Shown here piece by piece: positions 1-7,797 of a DNA stretch of 64,000 bases. The translations under genes were made by a program, and so were the position numbers. A model generated the notes under the pieces. It had not been told where the DNA came from, searched no databases, and was given only the letters and a program-made list of their open reading frames with translations. The DNA is from Alkalibacterium thalassium (GTDB taxonomy: Bacteria; Bacillota; Bacilli; Lactobacillales; Carnobacteriaceae_A), in assembly GCF_900101165.1 (NCBI RefSeq), contig NZ_FNFK01000002.1:46891-110890 (forward strand), in the 5' to 3' direction. How positions within the stretch are numbered: position 1 is the stretch's first letter; each line of letters starts with the position of its first letter.

Positions 1-44
1 GATCTTCCGTTCTTTATAGCGTCTGCGGATAAAGACAATAAAAT

Positions 45-69
45 AGCCGGCACTCATTGAGTGCTGACT
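45..69. terminator. Hairpin, possible terminator or attenuator
   Basis: A 6-bp stem (GCACTC/GAGTGC, 3-nt loop) extends through a mismatch into a further 4-bp stem. Read on the minus strand it is followed by ATTTTATT. It lies downstream of the 185-415 gene. On the minus strand a 9-codon reading frame (GTG at about 106, with AAAGGAG before it) precedes the hairpin. This could be the end of one phage unit or a leader before the next gene; the window edge prevents a decision. Confidence 0.4.
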
Positions 70-184
70 TGTTAAGTATTATTTCGTTAATACAAGACGA
101 GATAGGCTGTTTTCACAGCGATCAACTCCTTTCATTTGTCAGTTTTCGCTGGTTTCAAAATGAAATACAATTCTATCACCGCCT

Positions 185-415
185 TTAATCTTCCCAATGA
201 ATAGAATTATGAATCAACACAAACTTTGCATGCTCTAGTGCACCTACAACTTCTAAACTACCTCCGCCTGTGTGATTAAATGAAGATACTCCATCTTTAA
301 CGGTTACGACTAAAGCTTGATCAGCTTTCTCTACGTCTTCTTTAGCTTCTTCCCAAAATTCACTATTGGAAACGCCACGTTCTCTCTTTCGTTTAGCTTC
401 TTCAAACTCACTCAC
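185..415 (-). CDS. Phage hypothetical protein, 76 aa
   Basis: I do not recognise this protein. It starts at a GTG preceded by AAGGAG at 7-nt spacing. The N-terminal 35 residues are strongly charged (EEAKRKRER, FWEEAKEDVEKAD), suggesting a helix. The second half looks like a small beta-rich domain with a GGGS turn. It follows the 420-596 gene closely on the same strand, downstream of the minor capsid gene, so it belongs to the late virion operon. A small head-associated or accessory protein is possible but not shown. Confidence 0.6.
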   Translation of the reverse strand: MSEFEEAKRKRERGVSNSEFWEEAKEDVEKADQALVVTVKDGVSSFNHTGGGSLEVVGALEHAKFVLIHNSIHWED

Positions 416-419
416 ATCA

Positions 420-596
420 TCACTCCTTATCTGGCGGCTTCTTCTGCTGATACCGAATGTACCGCTCCGGATGTCGTTTAATATCGTTCAAAAATCGCTT
501 AGTCAGACTTTCAAACCTCAATAAGCTAATAGCTAACATGGTTGTCTTAAATCGCAAGGTAGGCTTAATTATCGTATAATACGGCTCATTTGGCAT
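420..596 (-). CDS. Phage hypothetical protein, 58 aa, basic
   Basis: The start is set by a strong AAGGAGG about 8 nt before the ATG at 596. An in-frame ATG further upstream would place the Shine-Dalgarno inside the gene. The protein is basic, with a central hydrophobic stretch (TTMLAISLLRF) and a C-terminus rich in Lys, Arg and Pro. It lies just after the minor capsid gene with almost no gap and is presumably translated with it. Function unknown. Confidence 0.6.
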   Translation of the reverse strand: MPNEPYYTIIKPTLRFKTTMLAISLLRFESLTKRFLNDIKRHPERYIRYQQKKPPDKE

Positions 597-606
597 AACT
601 TCCTCC

Positions 607-1782
607 TTAGTTGTCATAACTGAAATCTTTTAACAGTGTTTCGAGGGGAACATATACTTTTTCGCGACGATATGACCGGCTGAGATACTCTGCATTTTCT
701 CCTGTCAGATGGTTGCGCATCGCTTTTTGCCTTTTAGCCACCATCTGCTTCCAATAAGCCGCTCTTTCACTTCCCATTTCTTCGGCGACCATCAAGTTCT
801 TCTTATACTTCACTATTTGACGCTCAATATTCCGCTGCTTGGTTTGTGCTTCAGCAATCCGAGCGTTTAACTTGCTGTCATATTGAGGCTGGTTATTCAC
901 ACTTACACCAGGAATGAATATGATGTGATTATGACGGCAGTTCACACCTCTGTGCCCTCCAGCAGTGCCGTATTCAGCACCCCAGTACGGATCATAGATG
1001 CTTTTGTATACGTGGTCTTCAGTTATTTCACTTGGATACCTCAAATCAACAACATTCCCCTGTATCCTTGAACACTCCGTTCGTGCGCCGACATGAGAAG
1101 TCACAACTACAGTATGCAGTCCATATTCAGCCATACGCTCTTTTCGGAGTGTGTCAAAGGTGTTCCCAAGCGTAGACTTCAAAACGGTTCTGGTGTACCT
1201 CTCTAAGCTCCAAGAGTGACCGCCTTTGTCAATGAATGTAGACTGTATCCCTTTTTGAGCTAATTCTGTAATGGAGCGTTCTACAGCGTCCTCAAACGAA
1301 TAGAGACCGGTATTAAACATGGCAGTTGTTCGGTTTAACACATCGACATAAGCACGTTCAGCGGTTCCCGTGTAATTCGTAGTGATCAGTGTCTGATTAA
1401 TATAGTTATCAATGTTACCCCATACTTGATCATGATAAGCCCTCATGATGTTATCTAGGTTGTTCGGCATTGGTTTGGAAGCGTCAGGAACGACCTTGTC
1501 TACATCTTCGACGATAGCACCGCCTGCTTCTTCAAACATCTTGCGTATCTCGTATTCGGCGACATCAGTCACTTCAGACAGGAGCTTAGTCACATCATTA
1601 TTGAATAATCGTAGTTCAGAGAGTTTCTGAGCCTGCCATTGAGTGATGTTCGAATGTCCTTTATTCAAACGCTTGATGAGTATCTTTATGATTTCTCCTT
1701 CAAGCGAGTTGTAAAGGTCTGACATGTTACTGGACCATAAGTCAAGCTGCGTAGGAGTAACTTTCGGAAGTCTGCGAGGCAT
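607..1782 (-). CDS. Phage minor capsid protein (Phage_min_cap2 type)
   Basis: This 391-residue protein follows the portal gene, the usual position for the minor head protein that is co-packaged with the portal and thought to help DNA ejection. The conserved C-terminal part is visible: SHVGARTECSRIQGNVVDL near residue 230, followed by GHRGVNCRHN. Both are hallmarks of the minor capsid protein 2 family of A118-like phages. The last 90 residues are helical and very basic. It starts 4 nt after the portal stop, consistent with one packaging-head operon. The family call is from motif recognition, not a search. Confidence 0.85.
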   Translation of the reverse strand: MPRRLPKVTPTQLDLWSSNMSDLYNSLEGEIIKILIKRLNKGHSNITQWQAQKLSELRLFNNDVTKLLSEVTDVAEYEIRKMFEEAGGAIVEDVDKVVPDASKPMPNNLDNIMRAYHDQVWGNIDNYINQTLITTNYTGTAERAYVDVLNRTTAMFNTGLYSFEDAVERSITELAQKGIQSTFIDKGGHSWSLERYTRTVLKSTLGNTFDTLRKERMAEYGLHTVVVTSHVGARTECSRIQGNVVDLRYPSEITEDHVYKSIYDPYWGAEYGTAGGHRGVNCRHNHIIFIPGVSVNNQPQYDSKLNARIAEAQTKQRNIERQIVKYKKNLMVAEEMGSERAAYWKQMVAKRQKAMRNHLTGENAEYLSRSYRREKVYVPLETLLKDFSYDN

Positions 1783-1786
1783 TCAA

Positions 1787-3346
1787 TCACTCCTCAATAC
1801 CAAATTGACGGCTATTCCTGAATGTCTCTATTTCCATCGGGTCCATGTCTGTTCTTTCTTCGACAATCAAATCCATCCACTCTTCTGCTGTCTTTTTAGG
1901 AACTTTAAATATACGTTGAATCGCTTCGACTGATGGAATAAATCCAAATTGCTTGGCTTGGCCGTAGAACCTCAACAGCGCTGACCTATCCTGGAATACA
2001 CCATCATCAAAATCAACCCCGATTTCCTCAAATGATGGAATTGGACCTTTATATACTTTATAGAATTTAGCCAGTTCGAGTATCGACACGACTAGACCCT
2101 TGATAAATTGCTCAACTTCATAGACGTTCTTGTTTCTGGTTCTGTAAGTTAGGTCATTTTCACTCACTATTTCAGTGGCAGTCTTCATGCTGCGGCCATC
2201 AAACGAGAACGTACCGACTGACAACTTCAGTTCCATTTCCAGAGTACGGAGTGACTGATTAATTGCTGATATATACTGTTCAGTCCGGATATCATTCGTC
2301 ACGTCTTTGACAGGGTCTTTGTCATCTCCCATGTGCATCGCTTTATAAACGTTCACATCCGGGTCGAATACCTCTGTTGGAGCATTACCAGCCTCGTCGT
2401 AATGTACGTTGACCATAGCATCACTGACAAAGACTGTTCGCTGCCCCATTTTGACTTCCCACCAGAACTGATCATATATGTCATTGATCTTTTTCAACGT
2501 GGATATTGCATTATCTGCAATACCTAGACCTAACGGACTGTGAGGATTGATGTTGTTGAAACCAGCTGGCTTTAAATAGTTGAACTGCGGTCTACTCAAG
2601 CCCTTGATATAGGTTTGTTCTTCCATCCCCTCATAAAGGTCTTCTAAAGGTACTCTTTTGCCAATCTCTGATTGATTGTCCGATCTATATAATTCGTTAG
2701 TGATCACATACAGATCGTCTCCCGTTTCGCTTTTCTCCCATTCATGAAACTCAAGGAGTGTATAGTAGAACGTCTTATCTCCTTCTACCTTAATAGTAGT
2801 ATCCTTCATCACACCTTCAGGTATGCCGTTGCTGTTCGATCTAAGAGGAAAGAATGCATCAGCAATCGCCCAGGACAACTCTATCTCGTTGTTATCCTCG
2901 TTGAAATAAGGACGCGCAGCCAGTCCGCCTAGCGCTAACATCGGTTCCAGGTAGTCTGATAAATTCTTTTTAAATTTGTTATGCTCAAATACATGAGTGA
3001 TATACTCATGAGCCTGCTTCAATGTATTCTCATTCTCATCTTCATCCGATGCATCAGAGACATAGATATCACATTGCTCATTGAATACGAGACCAGACAG
3101 GACATCAGCGCTTAATTTACGCATGTTTAAGCTCATATAGTCTCTTTTTTTCTTGTCTCCATAAGAGTTAACATATTCAACTTTAGGATAATCGCCTTCA
3201 TATTGGCTAATATTTCGTTGAATTCGTGCTAATTCTCTTGGATCGATATTAACTTTTGGGTGTTCGTTGATTGTCTTTAGTGATTCTCCTGCCAATGCAT
3301 ACCCTCCTCTCTTGAATAAATTTTTAATTGTCTCAATGAGTCCCAA
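1787..3346 (-). CDS. Phage portal protein (A118/SPP1 gp6-like)
   Basis: This 519-residue protein is placed directly after the large terminase and has the composition of A118-family portals. The N-terminus is MGLIETIKNLFKRGG, then a conserved DYMSLNMRKLSADVLSGLVFNE segment, and a C-terminal helical crown region. It forms the dodecameric channel at the capsid vertex through which terminase pumps DNA. The start is TTG, chosen because GGAGGTGG precedes it at normal spacing. The gap to terL is about 11 nt. No truncation is apparent. Confidence 0.88.
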   Translation of the reverse strand: MGLIETIKNLFKRGGYALAGESLKTINEHPKVNIDPRELARIQRNISQYEGDYPKVEYVNSYGDKKKRDYMSLNMRKLSADVLSGLVFNEQCDIYVSDASDEDENENTLKQAHEYITHVFEHNKFKKNLSDYLEPMLALGGLAARPYFNEDNNEIELSWAIADAFFPLRSNSNGIPEGVMKDTTIKVEGDKTFYYTLLEFHEWEKSETGDDLYVITNELYRSDNQSEIGKRVPLEDLYEGMEEQTYIKGLSRPQFNYLKPAGFNNINPHSPLGLGIADNAISTLKKINDIYDQFWWEVKMGQRTVFVSDAMVNVHYDEAGNAPTEVFDPDVNVYKAMHMGDDKDPVKDVTNDIRTEQYISAINQSLRTLEMELKLSVGTFSFDGRSMKTATEIVSENDLTYRTRNKNVYEVEQFIKGLVVSILELAKFYKVYKGPIPSFEEIGVDFDDGVFQDRSALLRFYGQAKQFGFIPSVEAIQRIFKVPKKTAEEWMDLIVEERTDMDPMEIETFRNSRQFGIEE

Positions 3347-3357
3347 ATAACCACCTC

Positions 3358-4719
3358 CTAAACTTTGAGCTTCAATTCTTTAGCATTCGCTGTACAGAAG
3401 TACTGGAATTCATCGACCGTGTGATCGTCTTCTTTAATGACTTTAGGGTCATCAGTATTAAGTGTTTTCTCGTCCCACTGGTATTTTTTATGCTCTTCGA
3501 TAAATATTTCGTTGTCGTCTGCATATTTCATATCAATAGGATATGGTATTTTGAGATAATAAAAACGCCCCTGAGCCAGAAGATCATGGACGTAGTCAAC
3601 CATATCTACTTTCTTTTTCTTCGCCACCGGTAACCAGTGCTGGCCATAATCGGCATAGTACTGATTTCTTAAAGCAGCTTCAGCACTATCGATGGTCCTC
3701 TTGTGGATCCTGGCTCCTCGCCAGTACTCTTGAGTTGACGTTTTCGTAATGAACTCATGGATGTCCTTGGATAATTCGCTAGGCGCTTTCTTTCTAACTC
3801 TGCCGGCTGGACTGTAGTAATACGTATTTAATCTGATCACTTTGCCTTTAGCTGTCAGTCCATAAAATCCGCAAGTCGTCGCCGATACCGAATGCCCTGT
3901 GTCCATGGAGTAGAATAGTAAGATGATTCGATCGTCACTAGGTAGCTCGTCTAGCGGTTTGAATAAGTTCATGTTATAGACATTCGCACCAAGACCGACT
4001 GGTTCACCTAGGTAAATATATCGGTAATAGTCATAATCATTACTTTTGATTCGTTCGATATCCTTGAGCATCTGATCAGTTACAAATCCTAGTTCATCGT
4101 CCAGATAACTGGATATATGCACCAGGTAATCAGGCTCTCCTGTCATCCTGTCCGACCACTCATTTATCCAGTGATACGGATTCCTAGGTGGATTGTAAGA
4201 CCAGAAGAACTGTACATAAGGAGCCAGCGCATGTTTCTGCCGCATGAACGTGACATTCGACTGGTCAAAGTCTTCTTCATCATTAAATTCAGCAGCTTCT
4301 TCATACCAAACCGCTATAATGTCTTCAATATCGTTTGATTTAAGCTTTTGAAAGTCATCCTGGCCATAGAAATAGAACGTGGATCCTGTTCGCTTATGAG
4401 TAATCTTAAACGGAGATACAGTCGCTTTAAATCGATTCGTCATACCAAATAATTTAATTGCCCATTGGATCTTATTGAATACCGAGTCACGAATCGTATT
4501 CCCGACTTTTCGGACAACAACAACATTCGCTTTTTCGCCCTGCATAATGAAAGCAACCATCATGAAGACTAGCTTTAATGCAATAACAGACGATTTGAAG
4601 GAGTTACGGCCGCCCTTTAGAATGTTATACGGCTTTTTTGATGTCCAAACCTCTTTGAAATGAGGATTCACGTTCTTTTGGACGCTAAAGACGGTTCTTT
4701 TCTTTTGTTTAAGCATCAT
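3358..4719 (-). CDS. terL: Phage terminase large subunit
   Basis: ATP-dependent DNA packaging motor and headful nuclease. The N-terminal ATPase shows an adenine/Walker A segment LKGGRNSFKSS near residue 37 and a Walker B-like IIAVWYEEAAEF near 130. The C-terminal nuclease region starts with YSMDTGHS and includes DSAEAALRNQYY, matching the Terminase_3 / PBSX family. The start at the ATG-ATG pair (4719) overlaps the terS stop, as usual for these pairs. A longer frame begins 13 codons upstream but lies deeper inside terS. The length (about 453 aa) is normal. With terS and portal it indicates pac-type packaging. Confidence 0.9.
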   Translation of the reverse strand: MMLKQKKRTVFSVQKNVNPHFKEVWTSKKPYNILKGGRNSFKSSVIALKLVFMMVAFIMQGEKANVVVVRKVGNTIRDSVFNKIQWAIKLFGMTNRFKATVSPFKITHKRTGSTFYFYGQDDFQKLKSNDIEDIIAVWYEEAAEFNDEEDFDQSNVTFMRQKHALAPYVQFFWSYNPPRNPYHWINEWSDRMTGEPDYLVHISSYLDDELGFVTDQMLKDIERIKSNDYDYYRYIYLGEPVGLGANVYNMNLFKPLDELPSDDRIILLFYSMDTGHSVSATTCGFYGLTAKGKVIRLNTYYYSPAGRVRKKAPSELSKDIHEFITKTSTQEYWRGARIHKRTIDSAEAALRNQYYADYGQHWLPVAKKKKVDMVDYVHDLLAQGRFYYLKIPYPIDMKYADDNEIFIEEHKKYQWDEKTLNTDDPKVIKEDDHTVDEFQYFCTANAKELKLKV

Positions 4720-5443
4720 TATCGCCCCATTCATCGACAATAACGATTTCTTCAACATCGTCTCCTTGTTCTTTACTTATTCGATCTGCTTCAGCTTTCG
4801 TCTTATCTATTTGATGCTGCATAAGAGTCAGTTTTTGTCGTCTCTCGTCAGCTTCATCGGCCATTGATACAAAGCGCTTGATGAGATTTGATAATGTGCT
4901 TAGCGCTCTCGACTGAGCATTCAAGAAGCGTTCTTGTTTATCCCAGGCAAATTGAACGGTTAAACTTTCTCCACCGACTCCTTGTCCCCAGGATGATCCT
5001 ATTTCTTCTTTAGTCATATCGGCCTGATCATAGACATACATAATCTTCTGCGCCCGGATGATAGCCGTATACTGGAACATGATAGAGTCCCAAAGCATAT
5101 CGGCTTCATTTCTATTTTGAATTGTCTCCATGATCTCCTGTGTTTCATCAGGCAGCCATTTAGCAAATAAACCATGAGTCACTGCGTTTTTATTTCCTGG
5201 TGGAGCTTTACCTCCAGAATTTCCTTTTGCGTTCTTATTTCCCTTCATTGAATCGTAACGCTCCTTTTCAAACGGAGCGCTCCTTTTCGTTTCTCCATCC
5301 CAATTATCCTGTGACTTCCACTTACGGACAGATGAAGGAGAAGCACCTATTTCTTCTGCTATGTCTTTTAAAAGCTTATTCTTGTTGGACTCTATCCATA
5401 ACTGGTACGCTTGATCCCGTTTCGGGTTTCGTTTTCTAGGCAC
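4709..5443 (-). CDS. terS: Phage terminase small subunit (PBSX/A118 type)
   Basis: DNA-recognition subunit of the packaging terminase, 244 aa. The N-terminus (MPRKRNPKRDQAYQLWIES) leads into a helix-turn-helix (LKDIAEEIGASPSSVRKWKSQDNW, residues 25-48). Then comes the family-typical glycine/asparagine linker MKGNKNAKGNSGGKAPPGN and a helical oligomerisation core. The GTG start is preceded by a purine-rich GGAGGTGGTGGAG. The C-terminus is acidic. It is separated from the upstream DUF4145 unit by a terminator, so it probably has its own late promoter in that roughly 75-nt gap, which I could not define. Confidence 0.87.
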   Translation of the reverse strand: MPRKRNPKRDQAYQLWIESNKNKLLKDIAEEIGASPSSVRKWKSQDNWDGETKRSAPFEKERYDSMKGNKNAKGNSGGKAPPGNKNAVTHGLFAKWLPDETQEIMETIQNRNEADMLWDSIMFQYTAIIRAQKIMYVYDQADMTKEEIGSSWGQGVGGESLTVQFAWDKQERFLNAQSRALSTLSNLIKRFVSMADEADERRQKLTLMQHQIDKTKAEADRISKEQGDDVEEIVIVDEWGDNDA

Positions 5444-5488
5444 ATCTCCACCACCTCCACAATCTGTGTTTGTTTTGTAAAATATGTA

Positions 5489-5517
5489 TAAAAAAAGACC
5501 CCGCTAGGAGTCTTTTT
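5489..5517 (-). terminator. Terminator of the DUF4145 unit
   Basis: On the minus strand, AAAAAGACTCC-TAGC-GGGGTC (one mismatch in the stem) is followed by TTTTTTT. It begins at the DUF4145 stop codon. Because the stem is flanked by A and T runs it may also work on the plus strand. Confidence 0.85.
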
Positions 5518-5518
5518 C

Positions 5519-6115
5519 TTACTCTGTATCTTCCATCATTGCTGGATATTCAAAATTAGTTTTTAATATCATTTCCGTAAATTTAATAATTCTCTCAGCT
5601 TCTTCTCTCGTTGCTATATTGACTTCGTGCGTTGCTTGATTGCCGTATTTACGAATTGCATCTACCCACTTATCGCTTTTAGCTGTTATAAAGTTCTCAT
5701 CTCTAAGAAAATTCACGTAATATAGGAAATTTTTATCAGTTTCAGCACCAAGCTCAACAGCGATATGCATTAGCAACTTTCTACAGACAAGAAGAACTGC
5801 AGTATATGAATTTACAGAAAAAGCTTTTCTTGCTTCATCGTACAACTGAGATACAGTGTCAGAGACACCAGTAACAGGATTTCCAAATTTATTTCCTGGT
5901 ACTTGGATGTCTCTCCACAAAAAAGTAGGCATATTACAGTAAGTACAGACATACACCCCATGGTTAAAGTGCTGATCAGAAGATCCGGGATTATCATATA
6001 GCATAAGTCCTGTATTAGATGATGTGTGGCGATTGCAGTAGCCACATGTAAAATCATTTTGCTTCATGTAATTGTCACCTTTCCATCTATGCCCGAATTC
6101 TTTTATGTAATCCAT
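5519..6115 (-). CDS. DUF4145-domain protein with N-terminal zinc ribbon; autonomous phage cargo gene
   Basis: 198 residues. The N-terminal 75 hold two CxxC pairs (CGYC, CTYC) that look like a zinc ribbon. Residues about 95-190 match the DUF4145 pattern (YDEARKAFSVNSYTAVLLVCRKLL, then KYGNQATHE). The biochemical function of DUF4145 is unknown; the domain occurs alone and attached to restriction/defence enzymes. The gene has its own promoter at 6139-6166 and its own terminator, and it interrupts the usual ArpU-terminase junction. That is the structure of a moron expressed in the lysogen. A second start at codon 17 (MKQNDFTCGYC) has a good AAAGGTGA site and may be the real one. Confidence 0.8.
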   Translation of the reverse strand: MDYIKEFGHRWKGDNYMKQNDFTCGYCNRHTSSNTGLMLYDNPGSSDQHFNHGVYVCTYCNMPTFLWRDIQVPGNKFGNPVTGVSDTVSQLYDEARKAFSVNSYTAVLLVCRKLLMHIAVELGAETDKNFLYYVNFLRDENFITAKSDKWVDAIRKYGNQATHEVNIATREEAERIIKFTEMILKTNFEYPAMMEDTE

Positions 6116-6138
6116 ATAATCATTCCTTTTTTTCTTTT

Positions 6139-6166
6139 ATTATATCAAAAAAGAAGGCCATGACTA
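6139..6166 (-). promoter_or_regulatory. Promoter of the DUF4145 gene
   Basis: On the minus strand a perfect -10 TATAAT (6139-6144), preceded by TGA (extended -10), lies 16 bp from a TAGTCA -35 (6161-6166). Predicted transcription starts about 17 nt before the ATG at 6115, with AAGGAA as ribosome site. Confidence 0.65.
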
Positions 6167-6195
6167 ATATAATTAAAGAGCCATCCTATTGGACA

Positions 6196-6370
6196 GCCCT
6201 TCCTTAGGTTTGTGCAGAATCAGAGAGTACGGGTTCAGGAGGCAATCTGAGTTTGAGTTTTTCGTGTTCTACACTTTACCATAGTATCATTATTTCACAT
6301 TTGTCTGTTAGCGGTCTGTTGATTATCTCCGCATATCCTCCGCATAATCTCCGAGAAATCTCCATTTTTT
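6196..6370. other. Noncoding late-control region between ArpU and DUF4145 genes
   Basis: About 175 nt without a convincing gene on either strand. At 6321-6363 there are overlapping imperfect repeats of the form TCTCCGCATA / TCCTCCGCATAA / TCTCCGAG. The pattern GATTATC...GATAATC-like ends give partial dyad symmetry. In ArpU-type phages the late promoter lies near here, so these repeats are candidate activator sites. That role is inference. Confidence 0.35.
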
Positions 6371-6793
6371 TCAGTCCGCCACTTCAACAAGCAACCTTCC
6401 GCTGTCATATGCTTCCGCAAATTCAATCATAGCCTCTGTTAATTCTTTATAGAAGGTCGATTCACTTAAATTCAAATTGCTATATATCTGTATATCGCTC
6501 TTTTTTTCTCTACTTATGTACCGATCATGTAGCAGCTGTCGGTTATAAGCGTCTAACTTATTCATTGCTCGTCCTATTTTCCAAAGTTCTTGTTCCGCTA
6601 CTACTCGTCTCACTACTGCCTTGCTTACATTATCGCTAATTCCCCCAGGCGCCTTTAAATCGAGTGAATATGTGGCTGTAATTCGCGGGGTATACTCTTC
6701 ATCTGCCAACCTAACCATTGTTCGGTATTGTGATAATAATCTGTCTACGTTTAGTTTAGTTAGTCCTCTGTCAACTCTTGGAAATAAGCTCAC
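6371..6793 (-). CDS. arpU: ArpU-family late transcriptional regulator
   Basis: About 140 aa. The N-terminus LFPRVDRGLTKLNVDRLLSQYRTMVRLA and the C-terminal helix-turn-helix (SDIQIYSNLNLSESTFYKELTEAMIEFAEAY) fit the ArpU family. These sigma-like phage proteins switch on packaging and lysis genes late in infection. The GTG at 6793 was chosen since AAGGAG lies 8 nt before it; the upstream GTG is too close to that site. It is the last gene of the early/middle region, immediately upstream of the late region. An antisense promoter-terminator cassette (6812-6855) overlaps its ribosome-site region. Confidence 0.82.
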   Translation of the reverse strand: MSLFPRVDRGLTKLNVDRLLSQYRTMVRLADEEYTPRITATYSLDLKAPGGISDNVSKAVVRRVVAEQELWKIGRAMNKLDAYNRQLLHDRYISREKKSDIQIYSNLNLSESTFYKELTEAMIEFAEAYDSGRLLVEVAD

Positions 6794-6811
6794 ACACGTC
6801 ACTCCTTGTGT

Positions 6812-6855
6812 TATAATTTAGGTGGGTGGACACGTTCGAGTGACGTGTCTTTTTT
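6812..6855 (+). promoter_or_regulatory. Promoter immediately followed by terminator (tiny antisense RNA?)
   Basis: Extended -10 TGTTATAAT (TATAAT 6812-6817), with CTCACA 17 bp upstream as a weak -35. A hairpin follows (GACACGT 6829-6835, ACGTGTC 6843-6849) and then T6 (6850-6855). Predicted product is a plus-strand RNA of roughly 30-40 nt, antisense to the ssb-arpU junction of the early mRNA. The same architecture recurs at 15393-15447. Confidence 0.55.
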
Positions 6856-6882
6856 GTATCCCCTGCTTATCTCGTCAGGGGT

Positions 6883-7362
6883 CTAATCAAAAGGGAGATC
6901 ATCATCCGAAATATCAATACTGTCATTCTTTTCAAAAGGATCCTCATCCTGTCTCTGATATCCGTTATTTTTCCCCTGTGAGCTGTTTTGGTTGCTCTGT
7001 GAATGATTACCCTCTGAACTGTCTGAACGGCTCTCATTCGTCTTCTTTGAGTCTAAATACTGTATGTTTTCTGCAACGACTTCAGTCACAAAGACTTTCT
7101 TCCCATCATTCCCTGTGTAGTTCCTGGTCTGAATCCGCCCAGCTACTGCTACCATTGAGCCTTTACGTGTAAAGTTAGCTAGGTTCTCGGCTGGTTTCTT
7201 CCATACGACACATGAAACGAAATCTGTTTCTCTTTCACCTTGAGCATTCGTGAACGGTCGCTCTACCGCTACTGTGAAGCTTGCAACTGCACTTCCTGAT
7301 CTGGTGTATCTCAAATCAGCGTCCCTCGTTAATCTTCCTACTAAAACGACATTGTTAATCAC
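6883..7362 (-). CDS. ssb: Phage single-stranded DNA-binding protein
   Basis: 159 aa. The OB fold covers about residues 1-108 (MINNVVLVGRLTRDADLRY, FVSCVVWKKPAENLANF, GSMVAVAGRIQTR). It is followed by a Gln/Asn/Ser-rich disordered linker and the acidic tip DISDDDLPFD. The tip normally recruits replication and repair partners and usually ends in phenylalanine; here one Asp follows it. It coats phage ssDNA and is expected to work with the Bet protein and the DnaD-type organizer. GTG start overlapping the stop of the upstream gene. Confidence 0.92.
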   Translation of the reverse strand: MINNVVLVGRLTRDADLRYTRSGSAVASFTVAVERPFTNAQGERETDFVSCVVWKKPAENLANFTRKGSMVAVAGRIQTRNYTGNDGKKVFVTEVVAENIQYLDSKKTNESRSDSSEGNHSQSNQNSSQGKNNGYQRQDEDPFEKNDSIDISDDDLPFD

Positions 7363-7558
7363 TTATTCCATCTTCCTCTCTGATCATTCGTGCAATACGC
7401 TCACTGGATTTCGGAAAAGTCTGTATGTTTTCGTCCGGTGGATGAGTTCGGTTCGTGAGTTCCTCTTCGACTCTATTCCTCACAGCCATGATCCGTCTGA
7501 ATGATGATTCGAATTGCTTGTAACGTTCCGCTTCTCGGTCAATGTCTTCCTTATTCAT
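7355..7558 (-). CDS. Phage hypothetical protein, 67 aa
   Basis: Unrecognised. Highly charged and mostly helical in appearance (REAERYKQFESSFRRIMAVRNRVEEELTNR), perhaps a coiled coil, with a short acidic end. It is joined to both neighbours by start-stop overlaps (ATGA upstream, and a few nt into ssb downstream), so it is translationally coupled within the early operon. No catalytic motif is visible. Confidence 0.6.
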   Translation of the reverse strand: MNKEDIDREAERYKQFESSFRRIMAVRNRVEEELTNRTHPPDENIQTFPKSSERIARMIREEDGISD

Positions 7559-7797
7559 CGTACTTCCTCCTTCATCAGCTCGTCCTTCTCTAAGAAGAAC
7601 AAATCCTCAATCGCTTCGATTTCTGCTTTCTTGAAGTGTTTCCGTCCAGTTATCTTCAGCTCTAAATCAAATTGGTTAATCTCCAGTACTTCAGATAATT
7701 CTGGAATGGTGTAGCCATATTCTCTATACAGCTCCATTATCCGTTCCATGTTGACCAGTTCTTTGTCGACATGCTCGTCGTCCGGCATATATCCCAT
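7555..7797 (-). CDS. Small phage helix-turn-helix protein
   Basis: 80 aa as drawn. Residues about 20-65 (IMELYREYGYTIPELSEVLEINQFDLELKITGRKHFKKAEIEAIEDLFFL) resemble a lambda-repressor/XRE-type helix-turn-helix as in many small phage proteins of this position. The first ATG lacks a good ribosome site and its first 20 codons overlap the preceding gene in another frame. An internal start (MERIMELY) or a frameshift with the upstream gene are both possible. Likely DNA-binding; the target is unknown. Confidence 0.6.
   Translation of the reverse strand: MGYMPDDEHVDKELVNMERIMELYREYGYTIPELSEVLEINQFDLELKITGRKHFKKAEIEAIEDLFFLEKDELMKEEVR

Noticed and set aside
6196..6260. Possible tRNA or structured RNA in the late-control gap
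   Set aside because: I could not fold a cloverleaf or find T-loop and anticodon features on either strand.
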